Below are positions 24,518 to 32,395 of a stretch of DNA of 64,000 nucleotides, in pieces. Each line of letters opens with the position of its first letter. Positions within the stretch are counted from its first letter, which is position 1. This stretch comes from Actinomycetes bacterium (GTDB lineage: Bacteria; Actinomycetota; Actinomycetes; Mycobacteriales; Mycobacteriaceae), in contig JAEXZY010000099.1 of assembly GCA_023404955.1 (NCBI GenBank), positions 62,001 to 126,000 on the forward strand, given 5' to 3'. The position numbers and the translations under genes are program-made. The notes under the pieces are model-generated. The model worked only from the letters and a program-made list of their open reading frames with translations. It did not search any database and was not told the DNA's origin.

Positions 24518-24777
24518 CACTTCACAACTTGAAGGTGTGGCCCGAGTTCTGGCCGGCACTGTCCCGCAACCTGAAAAAGGTTGAGGTTCGGAAAGCTGAC
24601 CGTGACTTCAAGTTCGGCGACACCCTCCTCCTCCAGGAGTTCATTCCCGAGACCGGCCAGTACACGGGGCAGATGTGTGAGCGGATGGTCACCCACGTGT
24701 TGCAGGGCGGCCAGTTCGGTATCGCTGAAGGCTATGTGGCGCTGTCGATATGCCCTCCTCCCGAGGAGGACCTGTGA
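24514..24777 (+). CDS. DUF3850 (ASCH/PUA-like) protein
   Basis: An 87-residue protein matching the compact ASCH-superfamily DUF3850: LKVWPEFWPAL, VEVRKADRDFKFGDTLLLQE, then VTHVLQGGQFGIAEGYVALSI, with the K-x-x-E-V-R-K and GD signatures of the fold. ASCH/PUA folds usually bind RNA or modified nucleotides, and DUF3850 proteins are frequent in phage early operons. GTG 24514 start, coupled to both neighbours. Confidence 0.78.
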   Translation: MTLHNLKVWPEFWPALSRNLKKVEVRKADRDFKFGDTLLLQEFIPETGQYTGQMCERMVTHVLQGGQFGIAEGYVALSICPPPEEDL

Positions 24778-24974
24778 ACACGTATCGGGTGAAGGTGTCG
24801 TCCACTGAAACCTTCGAGATTGACGCCGAGGACGAGGAGCAGGCTGCCGCCGACTTCTTCGATGGGCACCTCGTGTACACGGGGGAAGCGGAAGTGGTGT
24901 CGGTGACGTGCATTGACCGTGCCGAGTCGGGTAACAGGTGGGTGGCCAACCGGGCAGCTGGGGGCATCGGATGA
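24774..24974 (+). CDS. hypothetical small phage protein
   Basis: A 66-residue acidic protein. Its first half (YRVKVSSTETFEIDAEDEEQ) resembles the small beta-alpha domains that often open with YxVxVxxTxxxxVxAxxxxxA in phage proteins of unknown function. GTG 24774 overlaps the DUF3850 stop. Confidence 0.58.
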   Translation: MNTYRVKVSSTETFEIDAEDEEQAAADFFDGHLVYTGEAEVVSVTCIDRAESGNRWVANRAAGGIG

Positions 24975-25171
24975 GAAATGCGCTGGGCTGTATTGGCGCC
25001 CTTCTCATCGCCGCCATCTTCGGATTCCTCGCCGGCTGCAACGTCATTGATGTGATCAACGACGGCGGAGACAGTGTCTATCAAGGCGGCGCGATTGGCG
25101 TGACGGTGGTCCTGATGGCCTACCACCTGTCCCTGGCGGTGTACTTCGGTATCAGGACGGACCTGTCATGA
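24971..25171 (+). CDS. small two-span membrane protein
   Basis: A 66-residue protein with hydrophobic spans at residues ~5-25 and ~40-60. The first contains LAGC, a possible lipobox at Cys23. ATG 24971 overlaps the preceding stop, and its stop overlaps the ATPase start. Function unknown. Confidence 0.57.
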   Translation: MRNALGCIGALLIAAIFGFLAGCNVIDVINDGGDSVYQGGAIGVTVVLMAYHLSLAVYFGIRTDLS

Positions 25172-26163
25172 CTCCCAGGACAAGGGTGCCCAGTGGTGTC
25201 CCGAACTGGCCCATGATTCTCGTGGAAGGGCCGGACCAGGTCGGGAAAAGCTATCAGTCTGCGCAGTTCACGGGCTGCGACAGGACCGGGCAAGCGTATT
25301 GGCTGGACATCGGTGAAGGGCAAGCTGACGAGTACATCAACGTCCCCGGCGCCGACTACCTGATTCTGGAGCATGACGGGTCGTGGCTGGACATCCTCAC
25401 CCAAATACGGGAAGCCGCTGTGGCGGAGCAAGGTTCGGAGTTGCCGGCGGTGCTGGTGGTGGATTCCGCGTCGAACGTATGGGACATGTTGAAAGCGTGG
25501 ACTGACACTCGAGCGAGGAATTCAAAGAAGGGGAAGCAGATTCTCGCCGCCGACCCGGACGCTGAAGTGTCGGCCCCACCGAATCTGTGGAACGACGCCA
25601 ACGCTCGACATCACCAGTTCGTCAAAGCCCTCCAACAGTTCCCGGGCATCGTCATCTTGACCGCTCGGGGTCGGGAGACGATAGCAATGGACAAGGACGG
25701 CAGACCCGACCCCCGCTCCAAGGATTATTCGGTGGAGGTCAACAAGTTCCTGCCCTACCGGGTATCGGCTCATGTGAGGTTGTCTCGGGACAACCCACCC
25801 ATGGTCATCAGCTTCCGCTCCCCAACGAACGGGTTACGTCCCGGTGTGGATGAGCCGCAACGCTATCCGGAGTTCACGTTGGAGCATCTGGTGTTCGACG
25901 TGATGGGCTTGAAGACAGCGCAGACGAAGCAGGTCACCGAGTTGGTCACCGACGAGCTGGCGTTGGCTGATGTGGCTCGAGCGGAGCTGCGGGCCTTCTG
26001 CGACGAAAAGAACCTGTCGTTGAAGACGGTGGCTGACCGGTTCGAGTCGGACCGTGATGAGGCGTTGAAGTCGACGCGGGATGCGCAGGCGGTGCGTGAC
26101 CTCCTGGCCGCTCTCCAGGAGGAAGCAGCGATGGACGATGCACGGGACAAGGCAGCGTCGTGA
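25168..26163 (+). CDS. RecA-fold AAA ATPase (Sak4-like phage ATPase)
   Basis: A 331-residue P-loop protein. Walker A is GPDQVGKS (residues 21-28), Walker B is AVLVVDSASN (~residue 97), and IVILTARGRET (~residue 163) fits a sensor strand. The ~250-residue core resembles the single-domain phage ATPases related to Sak4/RecA that promote single-strand annealing, while the C-terminal 80 residues are a charged helical extension. Lying among DNA methyltransferase and replication genes, it probably acts in phage recombination or replication. No dedicated SSB is visible next to it. Confidence 0.75.
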   Translation: MTPRTRVPSGVPNWPMILVEGPDQVGKSYQSAQFTGCDRTGQAYWLDIGEGQADEYINVPGADYLILEHDGSWLDILTQIREAAVAEQGSELPAVLVVDSASNVWDMLKAWTDTRARNSKKGKQILAADPDAEVSAPPNLWNDANARHHQFVKALQQFPGIVILTARGRETIAMDKDGRPDPRSKDYSVEVNKFLPYRVSAHVRLSRDNPPMVISFRSPTNGLRPGVDEPQRYPEFTLEHLVFDVMGLKTAQTKQVTELVTDELALADVARAELRAFCDEKNLSLKTVADRFESDRDEALKSTRDAQAVRDLLAALQEEAAMDDARDKAAS

Positions 26164-26315
26164 CCTTCGACCCGTCCACGATTGACTGCTGGATTTGCGG
26201 CGCCCAACCCGGCGAGGACTGCAAACCCATATCGAAGAAGTCGCCCCCACTGAATCGCCGGTTCCACAATGAGCGGGTCACGGCGAAGATGCACAAGACG
26301 CGGGGTGACAAATGA
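26160..26315 (+). CDS. small zinc-finger protein
   Basis: A 51-residue protein with CWICGAQPGEDC at residues 10-21 and a basic tail with two His residues (FHNERVTAKMHKTRG), a plausible C-C-C-H metal site. This pattern is common in short actinophage proteins. GTGA and ATGA overlaps on both sides. Confidence 0.62.
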   Translation: MTFDPSTIDCWICGAQPGEDCKPISKKSPPLNRRFHNERVTAKMHKTRGDK

Positions 26316-26992
26316 GTCTGTACTACAGCGATGAACACGTAACCCTCTTCCACGGAGACTGCCTCAAGGTCACCGACTGGCTGAAAGCTGATGTGCTGGT
26401 GACAGACCCGCCGTACGGCATGGCGTTTCGATCAGGGCAACGCGCCGAGCAGTTCGACGCTATCGCTGGTGACGATAGCACCGAGGTCCGAGATGCCGCG
26501 CTAGAGATGTGGCAGAACGCGAATGCGGACCGGCTGGCAGGCGTGCCTGCCCCTGCGGCCATATTCGGCACCTGGCGCGTAGATAGGCCGTCTGGAACGG
26601 GTCAGGTACTTGTCTGGCATAAGCGCGGAGCTGGATTCATGGGTGATGTCACCACGGCGTTCGGGACATCGCATGAGGAGATCTACATTGTGGGCCGTTG
26701 GCAGAAGCGGACCGTTCGTCGGGGAAGTGTCCTGACCACGGAGGGGTCCCCTAGCGCACTGACGAACGCGGTGGGGCATCCGACACCAAAACCTGTTGGG
26801 TTACTGGAGGTTTTGGTTGAGGCCGCCCCCGGCGGTGTCATCGCCGACCCGTTTGCCGGCTCAGGCTCCACCCTCATCGCTGCCCGCAATCTGGGCCGTA
26901 AGGCCATCGGCGTAGAGGTTGACGAACGGTACTGCGAAATCATCGCGAACCGTCTGGCGCAAGGCGCTTTGGACTTCGGGGAGGCGTCATGA
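26312..26992 (+). CDS. beta-class DNA methyltransferase, DPPY type
   Basis: A 226-residue site-specific DNA methyltransferase. The catalytic motif DPPY (residues 32-35) precedes the AdoMet-binding motif DPFAGSGST (~residue 180), the order of beta-class enzymes. DPPY is most often found in N6-adenine methyltransferases. The first 20 residues are clearly paralogous to those of the methyltransferase at 28223. Used by phages to protect their DNA from restriction or to mark it for packaging or regulation. The recognition sequence cannot be read from the protein. Confidence 0.88.
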   Translation: MSLYYSDEHVTLFHGDCLKVTDWLKADVLVTDPPYGMAFRSGQRAEQFDAIAGDDSTEVRDAALEMWQNANADRLAGVPAPAAIFGTWRVDRPSGTGQVLVWHKRGAGFMGDVTTAFGTSHEEIYIVGRWQKRTVRRGSVLTTEGSPSALTNAVGHPTPKPVGLLEVLVEAAPGGVIADPFAGSGSTLIAARNLGRKAIGVEVDERYCEIIANRLAQGALDFGEAS

Positions 26993-27129
26993 ACACCCAC
27001 ACCTTGTCTTGCCCATGTGGTTTTGAAGCGTCTAAAGGGTTGGGGTGGTTGGACCTTCTGGAGTTGCAGAGGTTGCATAACAGGAGGCCGGGTCATGACG
27101 CGGTGATTGAGTTGGTGATGACCCGATGA
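26989..27129 (+). CDS. tiny CxC protein
   Basis: A 46-residue protein with LSCPCGFEASKG at its start and a Leu/His/Arg-rich helical C-terminus ending in VIELVMTR. ATGA overlaps on both sides place it in the coupled chain. Probably a degenerate zinc knuckle; function unknown. Confidence 0.55.
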   Translation: MNTHTLSCPCGFEASKGLGWLDLLELQRLHNRRPGHDAVIELVMTR

Positions 27130-28226
27130 GCCGGCGGGACAGTTGGCCGATTTGCAGCATCGACGGCTGCGAACGCCTCGTGCGGTGCCGCAAAATGTGC
27201 AGTCTGCACTACAACCGTTGGCGCCGTGACCTTGACATGGATGCTCCACCGATTCAGCGCAAGCAGCGCTCACAAGATACGCGATTCTTCAAGCTGACCA
27301 AGTGGGGGGAACCATCCGAGCATCGACCGGACCTGGGCCCGTGCCTTTTGTGGATGGGTTCCGACAACGGCAACGGATACGGCCAGTTTCAGTACGACGG
27401 ACATAACGGTTACGCCCACCGTTACGCCTGGGAACGGGTTCACGGCCCGATACCCGAAGGGCAGACAGTCGACCATCTATGCCGAGTTAGGCGCTGCGTC
27501 AACGACGCTCACTTTGAGCTGACCGATGGGGTGGACAATTACCTACGCGGAGTGGCGACCCGTGAGAAGTGCCCACAGGGCCACGAATACACCCCTGACA
27601 ACCTGTACTTCAAGCGTTCCCGACCCGGAATACGTCTGTGCTTGAGATGCAAGATGGCTACAACAAAGCGTGGCGGCCTCAGGCGCACAAACGCGGCGAA
27701 AGGTATCCCCGACGGTAGAACAAAGTTCGACCACGATAAGCGGGACCGTCTCGTCATTGATGTTGTTGAGCAGCGCAAGACCGTCGCACTAGCAGCCGAG
27801 GAACTCGGCTGCGCATACAAGTACATGGACAAACTGGTAGCGCGAGAAGCCAAACAACGTGGCGTCCTCAAGCGGCGAGGCCATAAGAAGCCCATCTTGT
27901 TCGACGGGTGGACGGAGTGTAAAACGCGTATTGCGGTGCGGCAGCGGTCCAACGAAGTCTGCGAACGCTGCGACCAGGCCCGCGCCACCGATATGCATCA
28001 CCGCAAAAACAGGTCTCAGTCCGGCAGGTGGCATCCCGCGAACATCATGCATATTTGCGCCCTGTGCCATGTCGAAATAACGGCGGAGCCAGAGCTGGCA
28101 CGTGAGAACGGATGGTCGATGTTGTCCACCCACAACCCTGCTGATGTTCCCGTGCTCCGTAGAGGTATCTGGTGCCTGCTGGACAACGTCGGCGGCTGGC
28201 GTGAGGTGAAGGAGCCGGCGGAGTGA
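27126..28226 (+). CDS. double-HNH endonuclease
   Basis: A 366-residue protein with two HNH-type modules. The N-terminus has a small Cys motif (CSIDGCERLVRCRKMCSLHY), then an HNH_3-type nuclease at residues ~75-130 with AHRYAWERVHGPIPEG followed by VDHLCRVRRCVN. After a CPQGHEY zinc segment and an HTH-like linker, a second HNH fold is found at ~275-325 (CERCDQARATDMHHRKNRSQ, then HICALCHVEI). Each half resembles separate phage genes, so this is a fusion. It lies between two DNA methyltransferase genes with ATGA/GTGA overlaps. Possible roles: homing endonuclease, or the nuclease of a restriction-like pair. Confidence 0.82.
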   Translation: MSRRDSWPICSIDGCERLVRCRKMCSLHYNRWRRDLDMDAPPIQRKQRSQDTRFFKLTKWGEPSEHRPDLGPCLLWMGSDNGNGYGQFQYDGHNGYAHRYAWERVHGPIPEGQTVDHLCRVRRCVNDAHFELTDGVDNYLRGVATREKCPQGHEYTPDNLYFKRSRPGIRLCLRCKMATTKRGGLRRTNAAKGIPDGRTKFDHDKRDRLVIDVVEQRKTVALAAEELGCAYKYMDKLVAREAKQRGVLKRRGHKKPILFDGWTECKTRIAVRQRSNEVCERCDQARATDMHHRKNRSQSGRWHPANIMHICALCHVEITAEPELARENGWSMLSTHNPADVPVLRRGIWCLLDNVGGWREVKEPAE

Positions 28227-28996
28227 GTGTCTACTACCAAGACGATTTGGTGACCCTGCATCACGGCGATTGCCTGGAAGTGTTGCCCTCGATTTCGGGG
28301 GTGGACTTAGTGGTGACCTCTCCGCCCTACAACCTCGGGATTTGTCCCAACGGCAGTCTGGGAAACTACACGACAGGGCAGAAGCGCGGCGGACAGCGAA
28401 AATGGCGCGGCGTCAACGAGAAAGGCATCGAGTACGCAGAGCACAACGATGCCATGCCCGCGCCCGATTATGTCGAGTGGCAACAGCAAGTACTGGCCTC
28501 TCTCTGGAACTGCCTGAGTGAAACAGGGGCGATTTTCTATAACCACAAGCCGCGTGTCCAAGCTGGACCTGTGTGGTTGCCCCTGGAGCTGAACCCCGGG
28601 CTTCCAATACGTCAGATCGTGACGTGGGCCCGGGCTGGAGGGATGAACTTCAACCCCACCAGCTACATGCCCACCTACGAGTGGATCATCATCTTCGCGA
28701 AGGAGAAATGGCGGCTACGTTCCAGATCGGCATCTGGTGTCGGCGACGTATGGCGCATCCCACAGGAGATGGCGAACCCCCATCCCGCGCCGTTTCCCCT
28801 AGGCATTCCCGCTCGTGCCATCGAGACGACAGCCCCAACTCTTGTATTGGACCCCTTCTCAGGGTCTGGGACAACGTTGCGTGCTGCGGCCAATGCTGGC
28901 GTTAAAGCGATAGGCATCGAGAAGTCTGAGCAGTACTGCGAGATCGCCGCCCGCCGCCTGGACCAGATGGCGCTGGACTTCGGGGAGGGTGCGTGA
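28223..28996 (+). CDS. beta-class DNA methyltransferase, SPPY type
   Basis: A 257-residue DNA methyltransferase with TSPPYN (residues 32-37) and the AdoMet site DPFSGSGTT (~residue 211). SPPY is more usual for N4-cytosine methyltransferases, so it probably marks a different base or site from its paralogue at 26312. The two share the opening pattern YY-x-D-x-x-VTL-x-HGDCL. GTG 28223 overlaps the HNH gene's stop. With the upstream methyltransferase it may protect phage DNA from host restriction or from the neighbouring HNH nuclease. Confidence 0.88.
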   Translation: MSVYYQDDLVTLHHGDCLEVLPSISGVDLVVTSPPYNLGICPNGSLGNYTTGQKRGGQRKWRGVNEKGIEYAEHNDAMPAPDYVEWQQQVLASLWNCLSETGAIFYNHKPRVQAGPVWLPLELNPGLPIRQIVTWARAGGMNFNPTSYMPTYEWIIIFAKEKWRLRSRSASGVGDVWRIPQEMANPHPAPFPLGIPARAIETTAPTLVLDPFSGSGTTLRAAANAGVKAIGIEKSEQYCEIAARRLDQMALDFGEGA

Positions 28997-29142
28997 CCAA
29001 CCCTCTGTCTCATCGCATGCTCCAAGCCGCCGACATTCTCGAAGAAGTATCCCGCCTGTATGAGGCGATGGTTCCCGATAAATATCCGTGGAGTGCATCC
29101 GAGTTACGTCGTGAAGCACACCATGTAGCAGAGGAAGAGTGA
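28993..29142 (+). CDS. hypothetical small phage protein
   Basis: A 49-residue helical protein (LQAADILEEVSRLYEAM, then ELRREAHHVAEEE). GTG 28993 overlaps the methyltransferase stop and its TGA overlaps the next ATG by one base. Function unknown. Confidence 0.58.
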   Translation: MTNPLSHRMLQAADILEEVSRLYEAMVPDKYPWSASELRREAHHVAEEE

Positions 29143-29528
29143 TGACAGACCCAGCGATAGAAGCGGCGACAAGGGCTTTGGACAACATGCCGTTGTTGAA
29201 GGAGTCAGCAGCCGAGCAACCCGTCCTTGCCGCTTTGGTGTCGGATGTGGGTTCTGCCGCTGCCCATGAAGCGTTGGCGCCACTACGAGAACTGCACCGC
29301 CGGGACATCATCAAGGCCACCAGTTGCGCCGGTGACGGCTGCGCCCACGAGGGTGACTGCCCGATGGATGTCGAGGTTCTCGTGTGCTGGGAGTGCTACA
29401 GGTTTGCCTCAGACGAGGTGTATCCGTACTTCGGCGAGGAGAACCTACACGCGGTTGAGTGGCCCTGTCCCACTGCTCGTCTCGTCTACAGCTCTGAGGA
29501 GTTGGGGGAGGTGCCCGATGTTCGATGA
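29142..29528 (+). CDS. hypothetical phage protein, Cys-rich centre
   Basis: A 128-residue protein with an Ala-rich helical N-terminus and a central cluster of four to five cysteines (CAGDGCAHEGDC, then CWEC) that looks metal-binding. ATG 29142 is chosen (TGATG); the GTG three bases earlier is equally in frame. No family recognised. Confidence 0.58.
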   Translation: MTDPAIEAATRALDNMPLLKESAAEQPVLAALVSDVGSAAAHEALAPLRELHRRDIIKATSCAGDGCAHEGDCPMDVEVLVCWECYRFASDEVYPYFGEENLHAVEWPCPTARLVYSSEELGEVPDVR

Positions 29529-30003
29529 GTACACGCGTCGCACATGGGTCGACACTGACGGCGACATCAGCAGTAAGCAGACCGAACACGCCACCTCCCT
29601 GCGTATCCCGTTCCTGACAAGCGGCTCTCCGAGGTGGAACTACATCACGGGAATCGTTGTGGAGCAGAACATCCTGGACATGGGAACGGTGCCTACCGAA
29701 TCCGAGGTGGAGCAGGTTGCGGCGTGGCTGCAACGCTACAACCGCTACTACAACCCGCAGTTCCTGGCCACGATGCGGGATTTCGCCCCGTTTGACATTG
29801 ATGGCGCAGCGAACCTGGGCTATCTGATGAAACGCGGCGACGACGACTGGTACTACGTGAAGCGGTCGTGGAATCACGGGTGGTGGCCGCTGCCCCACAA
29901 GCCTGACCGGGAGCCGATGGCGTTGACGGCGATTCTGACGCGTTGCTTCGACGGCTGGCCGTGGCTCGAGCGCGGAGACCGGGTGGTGGTTGGTGGTGTC
30001 TGA
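29518..30003 (+). CDS. hypothetical phage protein
   Basis: A 161-residue protein rich in aromatic residues (RYNRYYNPQF; DDDWYYVKRSWNHGWW). No domain recognised. ATG 29518 overlaps the upstream gene by 11 bases. Its C-terminal 40 residues look like a compact beta segment. Confidence 0.6.
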   Translation: MFDEYTRRTWVDTDGDISSKQTEHATSLRIPFLTSGSPRWNYITGIVVEQNILDMGTVPTESEVEQVAAWLQRYNRYYNPQFLATMRDFAPFDIDGAANLGYLMKRGDDDWYYVKRSWNHGWWPLPHKPDREPMALTAILTRCFDGWPWLERGDRVVVGGV

Positions 30004-30130
30004 CCCTACAGAACCGTGTGCTGCTTGTGATTACACCGACAACGGGTGGTGTGCCTGCGAATGCCATGAGAAGCGGTGTCCGTGTGGGTTGAAGGTTCGT
30101 CCGGGGAGTTGCGGATGGTGCGAAGAATGA
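29996..30130 (+). CDS. cysteine-rich 44-residue protein
   Basis: A very small protein with nine cysteines in 44 residues (CAAC, WCACEC, CPCG, CGWC). The spacing could bind two zinc ions or an Fe-S cluster. GTG 29996 overlaps the upstream stop by 8 bases and its stop overlaps the next ATG. No family recognised. Confidence 0.6.
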   Translation: MSDPTEPCAACDYTDNGWCACECHEKRCPCGLKVRPGSCGWCEE

Positions 30131-30480
30131 ACGAAAGCCTGGAGAAAGTCGCAGATGCGCTTCAGAGGCACAAGTTTGAGGCGCAGTCCGGTTCGGAGTC
30201 CGGCATAACCGTGCTCTGCATTTGTGGGCATCAGTCGGTGTCTCCGGGCTTTCGGGACGCACGAAGAAAGCATTACCGACATGTAGCGCAGGCCGCGATA
30301 GATGCCCTAGAGCTGGGTGTGGAGTACGCCCTGCAGGTCAAGTTCCAGAACGGCAACAGCATCGTGTTGACCGACCCCATCGACCAGAAGTCCGCACTTA
30401 AGACGTCTGTCGGTGATGTGCGTGATGTGTCTCGTCTTGTTGGTGGGTGGGTTGTTGTGGACAACGAGGAGCAGCAATGA
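30127..30480 (+). CDS. hypothetical phage protein
   Basis: A 117-residue protein. The first half (VADALQRHKFEAQ, then CICGHQSV and a His/Arg-rich helix with HVAQAAIDAL) resembles small phage proteins of unknown role, and the second half is beta-rich (ALQVKFQNGNSIVLTDP). ATG 30127 in the coupled chain. Confidence 0.58.
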   Translation: MNESLEKVADALQRHKFEAQSGSESGITVLCICGHQSVSPGFRDARRKHYRHVAQAAIDALELGVEYALQVKFQNGNSIVLTDPIDQKSALKTSVGDVRDVSRLVGGWVVVDNEEQQ

Positions 30481-30701
30481 ACGGCTGGGTGGCTTACCTG
30501 TGTGACAGGTGCGGGAAGGCGTATCGGACGTGTTCGGGGAGTCCTGTGTGTTCTGGGTGTTTACCTCGAAAGCCATTGCTGCAGAACAGTAAAAAGGGCA
30601 GGCCAAGAGGTAAGATGAAAAGCGGCCCCGGGGTGCGCGAACACTCCCGAGGCCTAACCGCAACCCATCTGAAGCAACCAGACAGGAGGGCTGATGCCTA
30701 G
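30477..30701 (+). CDS. small zinc-ribbon protein with basic tail
   Basis: A 74-residue protein with CDRC at residues 9-12 and CSGC at residues 25-28, a minimal zinc ribbon, then a basic low-complexity tail. The DNA encoding the tail contains a -10-like box and a large hairpin (30611-30654), so the 3' end of this gene may double as a promoter region. ATG 30477 overlaps the preceding stop. Confidence 0.58.
   Translation: MNGWVAYLCDRCGKAYRTCSGSPVCSGCLPRKPLLQNSKKGRPRGKMKSGPGVREHSRGLTATHLKQPDRRADA
30611..30654 (+). promoter_or_regulatory. candidate internal promoter and hairpin before the replication genes
   Basis: A TANNNT box (TAAGAT, 30611-30616) is followed 7 bases later by an inverted repeat whose arms GGCCCCGGG and CCCGAGGCC pair with one mismatch around a ~10-13-base loop. 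No good -35 is seen. A similar box-plus-GGCCCCGG hairpin lies at 40745-40791. It may start a transcript for the replication module or act on the passing transcript. Confidence 0.35.
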
Positions 30702-30765
30702 ATTATGGCACGCCCATCAGACACTCGTAATCGCAACGATGTCATTTAAAGGCAGGCGCCGATGA
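30694..30765 (+). CDS. 23-residue leader-like peptide
   Basis: A 23-codon frame from ATG 30694, with ACAGGAGGG placed 5-6 bases upstream, one of the best ribosome-binding sites in the region. Its stop overlaps the start of the next gene (ATGA). The peptide is basic and ends in FKGRRR. It could be a true micro-protein or a coupling ORF that feeds ribosomes to the replication genes. Confidence 0.45.
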   Translation: MPRLWHAHQTLVIATMSFKGRRR

Positions 30766-30929
30766 GTGACGACGACATCCTGGCCGAACTCGAGGTTGAC
30801 CTTGAGGTCGCCGACATCGGTGAAATCCTCCAAGCGCACGGAGTTCGCCCCAACAGCGACCTAGTGTTGGCTATCTGGGATTGGATGGAAGCCCTCAGGA
30901 ATACCGTGGAGGCACGGTCCGATGGCTGA
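30762..30929 (+). CDS. small acidic phage protein
   Basis: A 55-residue, strongly acidic helical protein (DDDILAELEVDLEVADIGE). ATG 30762 overlaps the 23-codon ORF and its stop overlaps the replication gene by 8 bases. Function unknown; its position suggests a role with the replication initiator. Confidence 0.58.
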   Translation: MSDDDILAELEVDLEVADIGEILQAHGVRPNSDLVLAIWDWMEALRNTVEARSDG

Positions 30930-31920
30930 CTACGGAAAACTTCTGTCCCGCATCTGGACTGACCCCGAATTTACATCCCTTGATGCCCGCTCACAGCAGG
31001 TCTACTGCCTGCTTATCTCGTACTCCACAAGAAACCTTGCCGGCGTCCTCCCGCTCACTTTGAAGCGGTGGGCGAAATGCACCAAAGACGCCACCGTCGA
31101 CAATCTCATTCACGCCATCAACGTCCTCGCCCGGTTCCAATTCGTCGTGGTCGATTGGGACACCGAGGAGCTATTGGTGCGGACGTACATCCGTAACGAT
31201 GAGGTTTACAGGCAGCCCAATTTGATGACGGCGGCCCGCAGGTTCGCCCTCCAAGTTGAGTCTGAACGGCTCCGCTGGGTGCTTCACGAGGAGTTTTTGC
31301 GGCTCCCCGAGCACAAAGAAGGTGAGAAGACAGCCGAAGCGGCAAAGGCCCTGGTAGATGGCCTTGAGCCAACCCCTACGGAACCCATCGCGGAACCCTT
31401 TACGGAACCCTTCGACGAACCCCCTGGTGTAGGTGGTTACTTAAGTGGGGTACGGGATACACCCTCCACCCACACCTCTCACCTTCCTCCAGAACCCGAA
31501 GACGACACCGCGCCAGGAGGCGCTGTCATCGTCGCGCCGGACTTCATCGACAACCCGCAGAGGATTGCGAAGCGCCACCCATCCAGCGCCGCGAAAACTA
31601 TCGTCCGCCAAGAGCTAGGCTCCGCCGGATACCCCCGAGGAACTCTCGAGCGGCTAGCAGTCCAGGTCGACAGACTCGCACCCCACCACTCCGACACCGT
31701 GATTCGGGAGTCGCTGCGCGAATGGGATTCCCGCGAGGGGTCACTTCGACCCGAATGGCTGGAAAGCGTCCTCGGTGATGTCGTCGCAGCGTCCCGCGGC
31801 CAATCCGGGAACAACGGCAAGCCGAAACACAAATTGCGCGTCCTCGCCGACCTCGCAGCCCAGGTCCGGGCTCAGGAACAAACTCAAATCGAAAACCACC
31901 AGAAGGCCATCAATGATTAG
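30922..31920 (+). CDS. phage replication initiator-like protein
   Basis: A 332-residue protein. Residues 1-110 form a winged-helix domain of the type seen in phage replisome organisers (YGKLLSRIWTDPEFTSLDAR, then RWAKCTKDATVDNLIHAINV). A Pro/Thr/Glu linker follows, then a C-terminal helical domain. It overlaps the helicase-loader-like gene by 8 bases. The pair probably opens the phage origin and recruits host DnaB, since no phage helicase, primase or polymerase is visible. No iteron array is apparent within the gene from reading. Confidence 0.68.
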   Translation: MADYGKLLSRIWTDPEFTSLDARSQQVYCLLISYSTRNLAGVLPLTLKRWAKCTKDATVDNLIHAINVLARFQFVVVDWDTEELLVRTYIRNDEVYRQPNLMTAARRFALQVESERLRWVLHEEFLRLPEHKEGEKTAEAAKALVDGLEPTPTEPIAEPFTEPFDEPPGVGGYLSGVRDTPSTHTSHLPPEPEDDTAPGGAVIVAPDFIDNPQRIAKRHPSSAAKTIVRQELGSAGYPRGTLERLAVQVDRLAPHHSDTVIRESLREWDSREGSLRPEWLESVLGDVVAASRGQSGNNGKPKHKLRVLADLAAQVRAQEQTQIENHQKAIND

Positions 31921-32395
31921 CACCGGCGAAGCACTCGAACTGATGATGGTCGTGGCTGCTTGCCATCAGCGGACCGCGCCGCGTGTCGATGACCAGGATG
32001 TCGCGCTCGCTACAGCCTCGGTGTGGGCAGAGCTGTTGAACGAGTTCGACTTCGGCAAGGACGAGCTGGTTGCGGCGGTGAAGTCTCGAGCCAAGTTCAC
32101 GACGGAGGCCCCAGAAATCGCGGACATCATCAGGGTTGCCAGGTCGGAACGCAACGAGGGTTTCGCGAAGACCAACGGGTTGGCGCCTGCCGCGGATACA
32201 GACCGCCGCTTCTCCGGTGATGACAAAGCTGAAGACGTTGCACCGTATCCAGCCGAATGGGATTCGGACATGCGTGTGTCCATGTACTGGTACGCCCTCC
32301 GCTTCCATGCTTTGCCGCGGACGATGTCGGGATGGAACGGGTTGGCGCAGCAGCGTGAAGACGAACTTCGCCGCCGTCAGGACGGTGCCGCATGA
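31913..32395 (+). CDS. helicase-loader-like replication protein
   Basis: A 160-residue helical protein whose first 70 residues (ISTGEALELMMVVAACHQR, then AVWAELL-type helix and FTTEAPEIADIIRVAR) resemble the N-domain of phage helicase loaders such as the G39P family. Gene position directly after the initiator supports this. It would deliver DnaB to the origin. ATG 31913 is chosen; the open frame further left is antisense-like noise inside the previous gene. Confidence 0.6.
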   Translation: MISTGEALELMMVVAACHQRTAPRVDDQDVALATASVWAELLNEFDFGKDELVAAVKSRAKFTTEAPEIADIIRVARSERNEGFAKTNGLAPAADTDRRFSGDDKAEDVAPYPAEWDSDMRVSMYWYALRFHALPRTMSGWNGLAQQREDELRRRQDGAA

